Shown piece after piece: positions 1-6,342 of a DNA stretch of 8,272 nucleotides. Source of the DNA: an uncultured Gemmatimonadota bacterium (lineage in GTDB: Bacteria; Gemmatimonadota; Gemmatimonadetes; Gemmatimonadales; GWC2-71-9); contig CAJVYZ010000101.1 of assembly GCA_913009915.1 (NCBI GenBank), positions 1 to 8,272 of the forward strand, in the 5' to 3' direction. Numbering within the stretch: position 1 is the first letter of the stretch; the number at the start of each line of letters is the position of its first letter. Below the pieces are notes generated by a model, which worked only from the letters and a program-made list of their open reading frames with translations, was not told the DNA's origin and did no database searches. Position numbers and translations under genes: made by a program.

Positions 1-95
1 CGCCACGGTCTCCTCAGCAACCAGGCCACACTCGAAAGTCCCAACGAGCGGATTTCCCCAATCCCAATTGTCTTTAATACCTGGATCTCCAAGTC

Positions 96-1715
96 ATGAA
101 CATTCGCAACATCCGCAGGAAGGTCTACTACTCGGTACTGGCAGTGTCCGCCCTGCTGGTAGCGGCTGGCTTCCTGGTGCCGCTGTTATGGTGGGGACTC
201 GTTCTGTTGCTGCCCCTGGTCGGCCTGGGCACGGCCGACCTCCTGCAGACCCGCCGCAGCCTGCTGCGGAACCACCCGATCGTGGGACACCTCCGGTTCC
301 TGCTCGAGGACACCGGCCCTGAGCTCCGGCAGTACATCGTGGAGAGCAATACCGAGGGGCGTCCGTTCAACCGCGATCTGCGGTCGCTGATGTACCAGCG
401 GGCCAAGGACGTCTCGGACAAGAAGCCGTTCGGCACAGAACTCGAGGTATACCAGGAAAACTATGCCTGGATCGCGCACTCGATCGTTCCCAGGCCGCTC
501 GTCGAGGATGCAGCCCGATCATTCAGGGTCGATGTGGGCGGGCCGGTCTGCAGCCATCCGTATTCGGCATCGGTCTACAACATCTCGGCCATGAGCTTCG
601 GTGCGCTCAGTGGAGCCGCGGTGCATGCCATGAACGAAGGCGCCCGGAAAGGCGGATTCGCTCAGGTAACCGGCGAAGGTGGCATTTCGAAATACCACCT
701 GGCGGCGGGCGGCGATCTGATCTGGCAAATCGGGACCGGGTACTTCGGGTGCCGCGCGCCGGACGGCAGCTTCGACCCGGCAAGATTCAAGGAACGAACT
801 TCGCTGCCCTCCGTGAAGATGATCGAGTTGAAGATCTCCCAGGGTGCCAAGCCGGGACACGGCGGCATTCTACCGGGCGCCAAAGTCAGCGCCGAGATTG
901 CGGCGGCGCGGAGGGTTCCGGTCGGAACGGCATGCGTCTCTCCCAGCTATCACACCGAGTTCGACACACCAATCGGTCTGCTCGAATTCGTGCAACGCTT
1001 GAGGGACTTTTCCGGCGGCAAGCCGGTCGGTTTCAAGCTGTGCGTGGGGCGCCCGACCGAGTTTCTCGCGATATGTAAGGCAATGCTCGAAACCGGGATC
1101 ACCCCGGACTTCATCACCGTGGACGGTGCTGAAGGCGGTACCGGGGCGGCCCCGATCGAGTTCTGCGATCACGTGGGGATGCCGCTGCGCGAGGGCCTGG
1201 TGATCGTCCACAATGCGCTGATGGGTGTGGGCCTGCGGGACCAGATCAAGATCGCCGCGAGCGGCAAGCTGGTGACGGCGTTCCAGATTGCGGCGGCCCT
1301 CGCCCTGGGCGCCGACTGGTGCAATTCGGCGCGCGGATTCATGTTCGCGGTGGGTTGTACCCAGGCACAGGCGTGCCACACGAACGAGTGCCCCGTGGGG
1401 GTTGCCACTCAGGATCCCACCCTGCAACGGGCGATCGTCGTCCGGCGAAAAAGCGAACGCGTCTACAGCTTTCATCGCCGCACGGTGGAGGCACTCGCGG
1501 AAGTGGTCGCGGCCACGGGACTCGACCATCCGGACGGCCTGGCACCCTACCATCTGTTCCAACGTACCAGCCCCTGGGAGGTAAAGCGGCTCGACGAACT
1601 GTACACGTTCCTCGAGCATGAGGAACTGCTGCATGGCCATGCTGAATCGCTGTCGCTGTACTGGGAGCAGGCCCGGCCCGACGCGTTCGCTCCGGCAATC
1701 CGCGGATCCGCCTGA
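96..1715 (+). CDS. FMN-binding glutamate synthase family protein, membrane-anchored
   Basis: This 539-residue protein resembles the FMN/iron-sulfur synthase domain of the glutamate synthase large subunit. In GltB that domain joins ammonia to 2-oxoglutarate. Residues about 12-46 form one or two hydrophobic segments, so the protein is probably anchored with the catalytic domain in the cytoplasm. The FMN-barrel region includes SAMSFGALS (164-172), the glycine-rich GEGGISKY (193-200), and GAEGGTGAAP (344-353). The 3Fe-4S cysteines are C421, C427 and C432 in CTQAQACHTNECPVG, the family signature. There is no N-terminal glutaminase domain and no NADPH-binding small subunit nearby, so the electron donor and true substrate are unknown. 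The ATG at 96 has only a weak ribosome binding site. It overlaps, as ATGA, the stop of a frame that is open from the window's left edge, so translation may be coupled to an upstream gene. The family call is firm; the physiological reaction is not. Confidence 0.93.
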   Translation: MNIRNIRRKVYYSVLAVSALLVAAGFLVPLLWWGLVLLLPLVGLGTADLLQTRRSLLRNHPIVGHLRFLLEDTGPELRQYIVESNTEGRPFNRDLRSLMYQRAKDVSDKKPFGTELEVYQENYAWIAHSIVPRPLVEDAARSFRVDVGGPVCSHPYSASVYNISAMSFGALSGAAVHAMNEGARKGGFAQVTGEGGISKYHLAAGGDLIWQIGTGYFGCRAPDGSFDPARFKERTSLPSVKMIELKISQGAKPGHGGILPGAKVSAEIAAARRVPVGTACVSPSYHTEFDTPIGLLEFVQRLRDFSGGKPVGFKLCVGRPTEFLAICKAMLETGITPDFITVDGAEGGTGAAPIEFCDHVGMPLREGLVIVHNALMGVGLRDQIKIAASGKLVTAFQIAAALALGADWCNSARGFMFAVGCTQAQACHTNECPVGVATQDPTLQRAIVVRRKSERVYSFHRRTVEALAEVVAATGLDHPDGLAPYHLFQRTSPWEVKRLDELYTFLEHEELLHGHAESLSLYWEQARPDAFAPAIRGSA

Positions 1716-1861
1716 CCATCACAATGCGATACATCTCGTTGGACGGCTTTCACCGGTGCCGAAGAAACCTTCGACCTGGTTGGACCCACTCAAGTTGTCG
1801 TGTCCGCCGTTGCCGCACGGGGTACGTGACGACACATTCTTCTAGCTTTCCATTTCTCCCG

Positions 1862-3514
1862 TCACGCCGCACAACACGACAACTGGGCCACGTCCTTGTC
1901 GAACGTCTGCGCCGCCAGTTTGATCCCCTCCGACAGCGTCAGGTACGGATGGAACGTCGAGGTGATGTCCTCGATGGTGAGCCCGAACTTGATGGCCAGG
2001 GTCGGTTCCATGATCATCTCGCCGGCCTCGCTGGCCAGAATGTGGGCGCCGAGTATCCTCCTGGTGGCACCGTCAGCCACCAGCTTGACGAAACCGCGCG
2101 TGTCATGAGCCGCTTGTGATCTGGGGACATACTCGAGCGGCAGCGTGGAGGTGATGACGTTGTATCCCTGCTCACGGGCCTCGGCTTCCGACAGCCCCAC
2201 GGCGGCGACGCTGGGATCGGTGAAGGTGACCTTGGGAAGGGCGCTCAGATCGTAGGTTTTCTGTGGCCCCATGACGTTGTCCGCCGCCAGGGATCCGGCG
2301 TAGGCGGCCACGTAGACGTACATCGGTTCGCCCGTCACATCGCCGGCGGCGTAGATGGCCGAGTTCCCGGTCCGCAGGTGGTCATCGACCACGATCTCAC
2401 CGCCGGGCCCCAATTCCACGCCCGCTTCTTCGAGCCCAAATCCCGATGTGTTCGGTTGCCGCCCGGTCGCGATGAGCAACTGCTCCGCCGAGACAGCCTG
2501 CGTCTGGCCGTCGCGCGTGAAGTGGACCGTGTAACGGCCATCCCGATCGACGCGCTGGTAGGACACCCCGGTGATAATCTCCATGCCCTCCTCGCGAGCA
2601 TATCCCGTGAGCGCTTGGCCGATGGCGAGGTCCTCATGCGGCAGCACCGCCGAGCGGCGGGTCATGACCGACACCTTCACACCCAACCTGAAGTACGCCT
2701 GACCCAGCTCCATGGCGATGATGCTGGCACCGATGACGATCAATGAGTCAGGTAACGCCTCCAGTTCCATGAGAGTGGTGCTGGTGAGGTAACCCGCGTC
2801 TTCCAACCCAGGGATCGGTGGCACCTTGGGCGAAGAACCGGTGGTAACCACGAGCCCCTTTCCCTTGACCACGATACCGCTCGCCAGCCTCACCGATCCA
2901 TCCGACGCGACCGTGCCCCGTTCCTCGAACAGCGTGACGCTTGGGTAAGCAGCGAGCACGTCGCGGTACTTAGCTTGCCGGAGGCCGGCCACCAAGGCGT
3001 CTTTCTGGTCGCGAACCGCGGACCAGTCGACAGCCCCGTTGCCACTCGGAATACCGTTAAACGGATGATGCCGCCGCCGATGATTGGCCTCCGCGGCCCT
3101 GATCAACGCCTTGGAAGGAATGCACCCCACGTTGACGCAGGTACCCCCCAGGGTGCCGGCGTTGATCAGCGCCACCCGGCCTCCTGACTCGGCCACCTTG
3201 ATGGCCGCCGCAAAGCCGGCCGAACCGCCACCCAGGACGACCAAGTCGTAGTCGCCGGCGCCGGTACGATCAGCCGCAGCCGGTTGCGACGCGCGCACCC
3301 GGACGGTGCCACCGTAGCCAGCATTCTCGAGGGCCGCCACAACGGCCTTGGGAGCGACCGCCCCGTCCGCCGTGACGCGGGCGATACTGTCTCCGAAACT
3401 GGCCGAGGCCCGCCTCACACCGGGCACCGATTCCAGTGCCTTGACGACGCTGGGCTCGCAACTGGTGCAGGTCATCCCAGAAACGTCGACGATGATCTCT
3501 TCAGGCTCACTCAC
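1862..3514 (-). CDS. merA: Mercuric reductase MerA with N-terminal HMA domain
   Basis: A cytoplasmic flavoprotein that reduces Hg(II) to volatile Hg(0) with NADPH. Numbering is from the GTG at 3514 (550 residues). An N-terminal heavy-metal domain carries GMTCTSC (13-19). It is followed by an FAD-binding glycine motif (LGGGSAG, 94-100), the redox-active pair C126/C131 in GGTCVNVGCIPSK, a second nucleotide-binding fold near VIGASIIAMELG (260-271), and the dimerisation domain. Near the C-terminus are Y524 in FHPYLTLSEG and the mercury-delivering vicinal C547-C548 in LSCCAA. The complete set of catalytic residues separates it from dihydrolipoamide dehydrogenase. I chose the GTG at 3514 because GGAGGA (3519-3524) lies 4 bases upstream. 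A GTG at 3535 and an ATG at 3526 are alternatives. The start overlaps the stop of the preceding merP-like gene (3507-3509), implying translational coupling. It is the last gene of the mer operon. Confidence 0.97.
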   Translation of the reverse strand: MSEPEEIIVDVSGMTCTSCEPSVVKALESVPGVRRASASFGDSIARVTADGAVAPKAVVAALENAGYGGTVRVRASQPAAADRTGAGDYDLVVLGGGSAGFAAAIKVAESGGRVALINAGTLGGTCVNVGCIPSKALIRAAEANHRRRHHPFNGIPSGNGAVDWSAVRDQKDALVAGLRQAKYRDVLAAYPSVTLFEERGTVASDGSVRLASGIVVKGKGLVVTTGSSPKVPPIPGLEDAGYLTSTTLMELEALPDSLIVIGASIIAMELGQAYFRLGVKVSVMTRRSAVLPHEDLAIGQALTGYAREEGMEIITGVSYQRVDRDGRYTVHFTRDGQTQAVSAEQLLIATGRQPNTSGFGLEEAGVELGPGGEIVVDDHLRTGNSAIYAAGDVTGEPMYVYVAAYAGSLAADNVMGPQKTYDLSALPKVTFTDPSVAAVGLSEAEAREQGYNVITSTLPLEYVPRSQAAHDTRGFVKLVADGATRRILGAHILASEAGEMIMEPTLAIKFGLTIEDITSTFHPYLTLSEGIKLAAQTFDKDVAQLSCCAA

Positions 3515-3929
3515 TCGGTCCTCCATCGGTGACACTCGCTTGGTATCCGGCCATCTCGGCCAGCCGATCGATCATCGCCTGGGGCGAAATGACCTCGGGA
3601 TCGTACGTCACCACGCCCCGGCCCTCCTCGTAGGAAACCTCGGCGTTATCCACTCCATCCATCCGTTCGAAGACCACACGGGCCGTCGCAGCGCAGCCGG
3701 TTCAGGTCATTCCCGTGATGGCGAGCATCACCTGCGCCAGCCCGTCGGGCATATCGGCCATGGCGCCCATGGCCTCGCCGCCGGCTGCCATGTCGACCGC
3801 ATGATCGTGCGAGGCCATTTCGTGGCCGGCGCCGGATTCGGTGCCATCCATGGCGTGGTCCATGGGAATCTGGGCCACGATGCCGATCCCCAACGCCGCG
3901 GCGACGAGTATCCATTGACGGGTGGTCAT
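3507..3929 (-). CDS. merP: MerP-like HMA-domain selenoprotein (in-frame UGA = Sec76)
   Basis: Read conventionally, this gene ends after 75 codons at TGA 3704-3702. Read through, it gives 140 residues with a complete heavy-metal-associated domain. The TGA falls at the first metal ligand of GMTCxxC, giving G73-M74-T75-Sec76-T77-G78-C79. The following residues (AATARVVFERMDGV, then VSYEEGRGVVTYDPE, then AGY) keep the HMA pattern of MerP to a normal TGA at 3509-3507. Residues 6-21 are a hydrophobic anchor or signal segment without an obvious cleavage site. Residues 23-60 form a linker with seven Met and four His, making the protein longer than ordinary MerP (about 90 residues). The expected role is capture of Hg(II) outside the membrane and delivery to MerT. 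The ATG at 3929 has AGGAG 9 bases upstream, follows merT by 12 bases and overlaps the chosen merA start. The alternative is a Cys-to-stop mutation or base error; the downstream hairpin argues against that. Confidence 0.85.
3519..3524 (-). promoter_or_regulatory. Ribosome binding site deciding the merA start
   Basis: GGAGGA lies inside the last codons of the merP-like gene, 4 bases before the GTG at 3514. It is the only strong Shine-Dalgarno sequence near the merA start and favours this GTG over the in-frame GTG at 3535. Because the site is inside the upstream reading frame, ribosomes that decode Sec and finish the merP-like protein would arrive at the merA start. MerA may also be initiated independently. 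Confidence 0.55.
3666..3690 (-). promoter_or_regulatory. Putative bacterial SECIS element of the merP-like gene
   Basis: A hairpin in the mRNA just 3' of the TGA. Counting from the base after TGA, bases 18-21 (GGCC) pair with 27-30 (GGUC, one G-U), and 14-16 (CGA) pair with 32-34 (UCG) across one C/U mismatch. The apical loop is CGUGU (22-26, coordinates 3680-3676). A possible lower stem pairs bases 2-4 (CCG) with 37-39 (CGG). The known bacterial rule is an apical loop about 16-37 bases after UGA with a G in its first two positions; here the loop starts at base 22 and its second base is G. SelB would bind this loop to insert Sec. Folding was done by eye. Confidence 0.65.
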
Positions 3930-3941
3930 TTAGTGCTGCTC

Positions 3942-4286
3942 CTAGGAGATCATCCAGGGCTGCCACCTGGGGTACGTGGCGAACACGATGGCAATGATGG
4001 TGGAGATCCACAGCATCACCTTCATCCGGCGCCGGACGGCCGGGTCGGCGCACGGCTTTCCGGGCTCACAGGCCTTCTTCTCCTCCCGATCCAGCAGGAA
4101 GAAACCCAACGCCAGGAACACGGCCGTCGCGCCCAGGAAGTAGGGGCGCAGCGGCGTGAAGGTACTCGCCAGGCCAGCCCCTGACACGCCAACCGTCACC
4201 GCCAGGAGGGGTCCCGCACAGCACAGCGCCGAGGCGAACGCAGCCCCGAGGGCGCTTCCAGTAGTAAGCATCGCTTTTCCGAGCAT
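3942..4286 (-). CDS. merT: Mercuric ion transporter MerT
   Basis: A 114-residue inner-membrane protein that moves Hg(II) from MerP into the cytoplasm; classical MerT is about 116 residues. Three hydrophobic segments are visible at about 12-36, 46-65 and 89-105. The first contains the vicinal pair C22-C23 in SALCCAGPLL, the mercury-accepting site. The cytoplasmic loop holds C73 and C79 in ACEPGKPC, the second pair, which passes mercury to MerA. All four functional cysteines are encoded as Cys, with no UGA. It is the first gene after the MerR-type promoter, with a leader of roughly 25 bases, and the merP-like gene follows 12 bases downstream. The ribosome binding site is weak (AGGGAT before the ATG at 4286). 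The ATG at codon 6 is an alternative start that would leave the transmembrane segments intact. Confidence 0.95.
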   Translation of the reverse strand: MLGKAMLTTGSALGAAFASALCCAGPLLAVTVGVSGAGLASTFTPLRPYFLGATAVFLALGFFLLDREEKKACEPGKPCADPAVRRRMKVMLWISTIIAIVFATYPRWQPWMIS

Positions 4287-4316
4287 GGGATCCCTGGGTG
4301 GTAGGTCTGCCCGTCA

Positions 4317-4347
4317 ACATAACATCCGTACCTAAGTACGGACGCAA
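4317..4347 (-). promoter_or_regulatory. mer operator/promoter with MerR dyad and 19-bp spacer
   Basis: On the - strand a -35 box TTGCGT (4347-4342) and a -10 box TTATGT (4322-4317) are separated by 19 bp. The spacer holds the perfect dyad CCGTAC-TTAG-GTACGG (4341-4326). This matches the known Tn21/Tn501 merT promoter in layout, with the same half-sites, a 4-base centre and an over-long spacer. MerR bound to Hg(II) untwists such a spacer to align the two boxes. The promoter reads into merT. No merR gene lies in the window, so the regulator must be encoded elsewhere. Confidence 0.9.
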
Positions 4348-4366
4348 GGCCCGCCCCCGCCTCGCC

Positions 4367-4392
4367 GCCCTCGCTGTCAAGTGCCCTCGCTG
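4367..4392. repeat. Short direct repeat around the Rieske gene stop codon
   Basis: Two perfect copies of GCCCTCGCTG (4367-4376 and 4383-4392) are separated by six bases, TCAAGT, whose first three are the complement of the Rieske stop codon. One copy encodes the end of the Rieske protein and the other is just past it. It may be a slippage duplication or chance in GC-rich sequence. No stem-loop with a U-tract is visible here that would end transcription before the mer promoter. Confidence 0.45.
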
Positions 4393-5492
4393 CACCCGCC
4401 GACCACCTCCAGATACTGCCGATCCCAGGTAGCGATCATGCTCTCCAACTCGGCATACGGCCCCGGCCGATAGGCTCGCGACGCGATCCCCCGCTGCGAC
4501 ATCTCGCTCACCTCCCAATCCTGCTTGTTGGTCATATTCCAGAACTCTACCGCGTCGCTGGCATCGAAGTCGGCCTGCGCCACCGCGTCCGGATGAAACA
4601 GCCATTGGCACACGATGCGGGTTCGGTCTGGTGCCAAGCGTTGTATCTGATGCACCAACACGTAGTCCGGATGCAGGCTCAACAGCAGGTTGGGGAAGAT
4701 GGTGTAGTAGTAGATCAGGTTCTTGTCCTCCCCGGACACGTCGCCCAGGGTCGGCGCGCAGGTGCGCCCCGACATCGTCATGCTGCCGCCATCCTGCGCC
4801 AGCCGCATCGGGCCGCCAAGAAAGGGGCCTTCCTCCAGGTCGTTGGTGCTGTTGCGATAGGGACTCAGTCGGTTGAGAGCCGGATGCAAGCCGGGGCAGT
4901 GATAGCACTCGGAGTAGTTCTGCACCACCAGTTTCCAATTGGCTGCCACGTCATACACGATCTCGTGCGCCACCTGCAACTCCGCCAGGCGCCACTGCTG
5001 GAACTTGCCGATCAGCGGCGCGTACGCCTCTTCGAACTGCTCGGCAGCCGGATCGAGATTGACGAACACACCACCTTCCCACACCGCCACCGCCACTTCC
5101 AGTAGGGGGTAGTCAGCTTTGTCGAACCCCGCTACTTCATCCATGTTCGGGGCCCCGATCAAACTGCCGTCGAGCGCATAGGTCCACGCGTGATAGCAAC
5201 ATTGAATCGACTTGGAGAACCGTCCCTCGGCTTGGGAACACAGTTGCGTCCCCCGATGACGGCAGGTGTTATGGAAGGCCCGTACCCGATTGGAACCGTC
5301 TAGCAGGATGATGACGCTCTCGCCGTCGACCTCGAACACGAAATAGCTCCCCGGTCCTGACAGGCGAGACGACCGCCCGGCGTAGAGCCAGCGCTTGAAA
5401 AAGATGCGCTCCGTTTCCAGGTCATACACCGCGGGGGAAGTGTAGTACTTGCCATCCAGCGTGCGTGCGCCGAGTGCTGTGCGAGTCGACAT
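4377..5492 (-). CDS. Rieske non-heme iron oxygenase, alpha subunit (quaternary-amine type)
   Basis: A 371-residue oxygenase component. The Rieske [2Fe-2S] domain has C77-R-H79 and C98-C-Y-H101 as cluster ligands. The catalytic domain carries NYSECYHCPGLHP (192-204), in which H198 and H203 bind iron, with D325 (NKQDWE) as the likely third ligand. The residue expected to bridge Rieske cluster and iron is E195 rather than the usual Asp. Glutamate here is known from carnitine monooxygenase CntA and is typical of the glycine betaine, choline and stachydrine oxygenase group. I infer N-demethylation or hydroxylation of a quaternary amine, substrate unknown. It needs a reductase, and none is adjacent. 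The ATG at 5492 has GAGGA about 7 bases upstream. It is divergent from the TVP38-like gene (130-base gap, no convincing promoter seen) and is separated from merT by the mer promoter, so it is not part of the mer operon. Confidence 0.92.
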   Translation of the reverse strand: MSTRTALGARTLDGKYYTSPAVYDLETERIFFKRWLYAGRSSRLSGPGSYFVFEVDGESVIILLDGSNRVRAFHNTCRHRGTQLCSQAEGRFSKSIQCCYHAWTYALDGSLIGAPNMDEVAGFDKADYPLLEVAVAVWEGGVFVNLDPAAEQFEEAYAPLIGKFQQWRLAELQVAHEIVYDVAANWKLVVQNYSECYHCPGLHPALNRLSPYRNSTNDLEEGPFLGGPMRLAQDGGSMTMSGRTCAPTLGDVSGEDKNLIYYYTIFPNLLLSLHPDYVLVHQIQRLAPDRTRIVCQWLFHPDAVAQADFDASDAVEFWNMTNKQDWEVSEMSQRGIASRAYRPGPYAELESMIATWDRQYLEVVGGCSEGT

Positions 5493-5622
5493 GCTCGGAT
5501 CCTCGGTAGGCTTGGTCAGGGCCGATCTGTCCGTCTGTGGAAGATATAGCAGCCCGCAGTCCTGCTGGGGAAGACACTGCTGGACCGGAGGAGCATCCTA
5601 CGGGGGTGCCTAGGGCCCGCCA

Positions 5623-6342
5623 ATGGCGACAGATTGCGGCATGCCGCCATCATCACCTCCCCCGTCAGGCAGCGATCCCAGTCGCTCGCGCAGGTGGATC
5701 GTGCTGGTCGGCCTCATCGGAGCCGTCCTCCTCGTGGTAGCGGTCGGCGGTAACGTGGTGCGGCCCACGGTCGCCTTCATTCGTTCGACCGCCGAGGGCG
5801 CCGAAGGTGGCACCCTGGTGGTCATCTACGGCCTGGCGTCAGCCTTCACTTTTCTGACCGTACTCCTGCCGCTCCCGGCCGAGGCGTCCGCTTTCCTTAA
5901 TGGCAGCCTGTTCCCGGCGCCGGTAGCGTTCGGCCTCACCTGGACCATGGCCATGGCGGGAGCCGCGACTTCCTATGAGATCGGCCGGCGCTACGGTCGC
6001 GCTCCCGCCCACAGGATTTTCGGTGCCGCCCCGATGGACCGGGTGGAGCGGCTGCTCGACCGCGCCGGCTGGCCGACTCTGCTGGCGCTGCGCCTCTCCC
6101 CCGTCATGGCCTTCACCGCCATCAACTGGGCCAGCGGTATCCTGGCCCTGTCGCGTCCGGTCTTCTATTGGACCACCGCAGCGGGCCTGGTCCCCGGCAC
6201 GTACGTCTTCACGGTGGTTCCCGATCTCCTGCGCAGCGGTGCGTCCACAGCCGGGCTGATCGGCATTGCCGGGGCGGCAGCCGTGGGACTGCTCGGCGTT
6301 TCCTTCCTCCGCATGCGCCGGACCAAAACCACGGAGCCATGA
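5623..6342 (+). CDS. TVP38/TMEM64 (DedA/VTT domain) family membrane protein
   Basis: A 239-residue integral membrane protein. After a Pro/Ser-rich cytoplasmic start come hydrophobic stretches at about 24-44, 64-84, 98-118, 176-198 and 208-228. Family hallmarks are FLNGSLFP (91-98), a glycine-rich MAGAATSYEIGRRYGR segment (111-126) and RLSPVMAFTAINWASG (157-172), which match the re-entrant VTT/SNARE-associated fold. Bacterial relatives are thought to scramble or flip lipids or affect membrane homeostasis; the exact role here is unknown. An in-frame TAG at 5611 confines the start. The ATG at 5623 has AGGG 8 bases upstream, and an ATG at 5641 is possible. Its stop codon abuts the pncA start, so the two are almost certainly one transcript. 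Confidence 0.88.
   Translation: MATDCGMPPSSPPPSGSDPSRSRRWIVLVGLIGAVLLVVAVGGNVVRPTVAFIRSTAEGAEGGTLVVIYGLASAFTFLTVLLPLPAEASAFLNGSLFPAPVAFGLTWTMAMAGAATSYEIGRRYGRAPAHRIFGAAPMDRVERLLDRAGWPTLLALRLSPVMAFTAINWASGILALSRPVFYWTTAAGLVPGTYVFTVVPDLLRSGASTAGLIGIAGAAAVGLLGVSFLRMRRTKTTEP

Noticed and set aside
870..1640. A 256-codon - strand frame inside the glutamate synthase-like gene
   Set aside because: It is fully antisense to a well-conserved domain that includes the iron-sulfur cysteines, and it shows no recognisable motif or ribosome binding site.
1796..1834. Possible bidirectional terminator between the convergent glutamate synthase-like and merA genes
   Set aside because: TGTCGT/ACGACA pair across a 27-base loop with a small inner CACG/CGTG stem, but the arms are poorly stacked and no T-run follows on either strand. 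I see no clear intrinsic terminator in 1716-1861.
3702..3929. The merP-like gene as a pseudogene or a 75-residue stand-alone protein
   Set aside because: The stop falls precisely at a metal-ligand Cys codon, the rest of the domain is intact in frame, a SECIS-like hairpin follows, and the operon spacing is preserved. Random decay would not be expected to produce this combination.
3348..4184. A 278-codon open frame on the + strand across the mer operon
   Set aside because: It runs antisense through the start of merA, the merP-like gene and most of merT, all of which have clear family motifs. Its His/Gly-rich product resembles no family and reflects GC-rich codon use opposite real genes.
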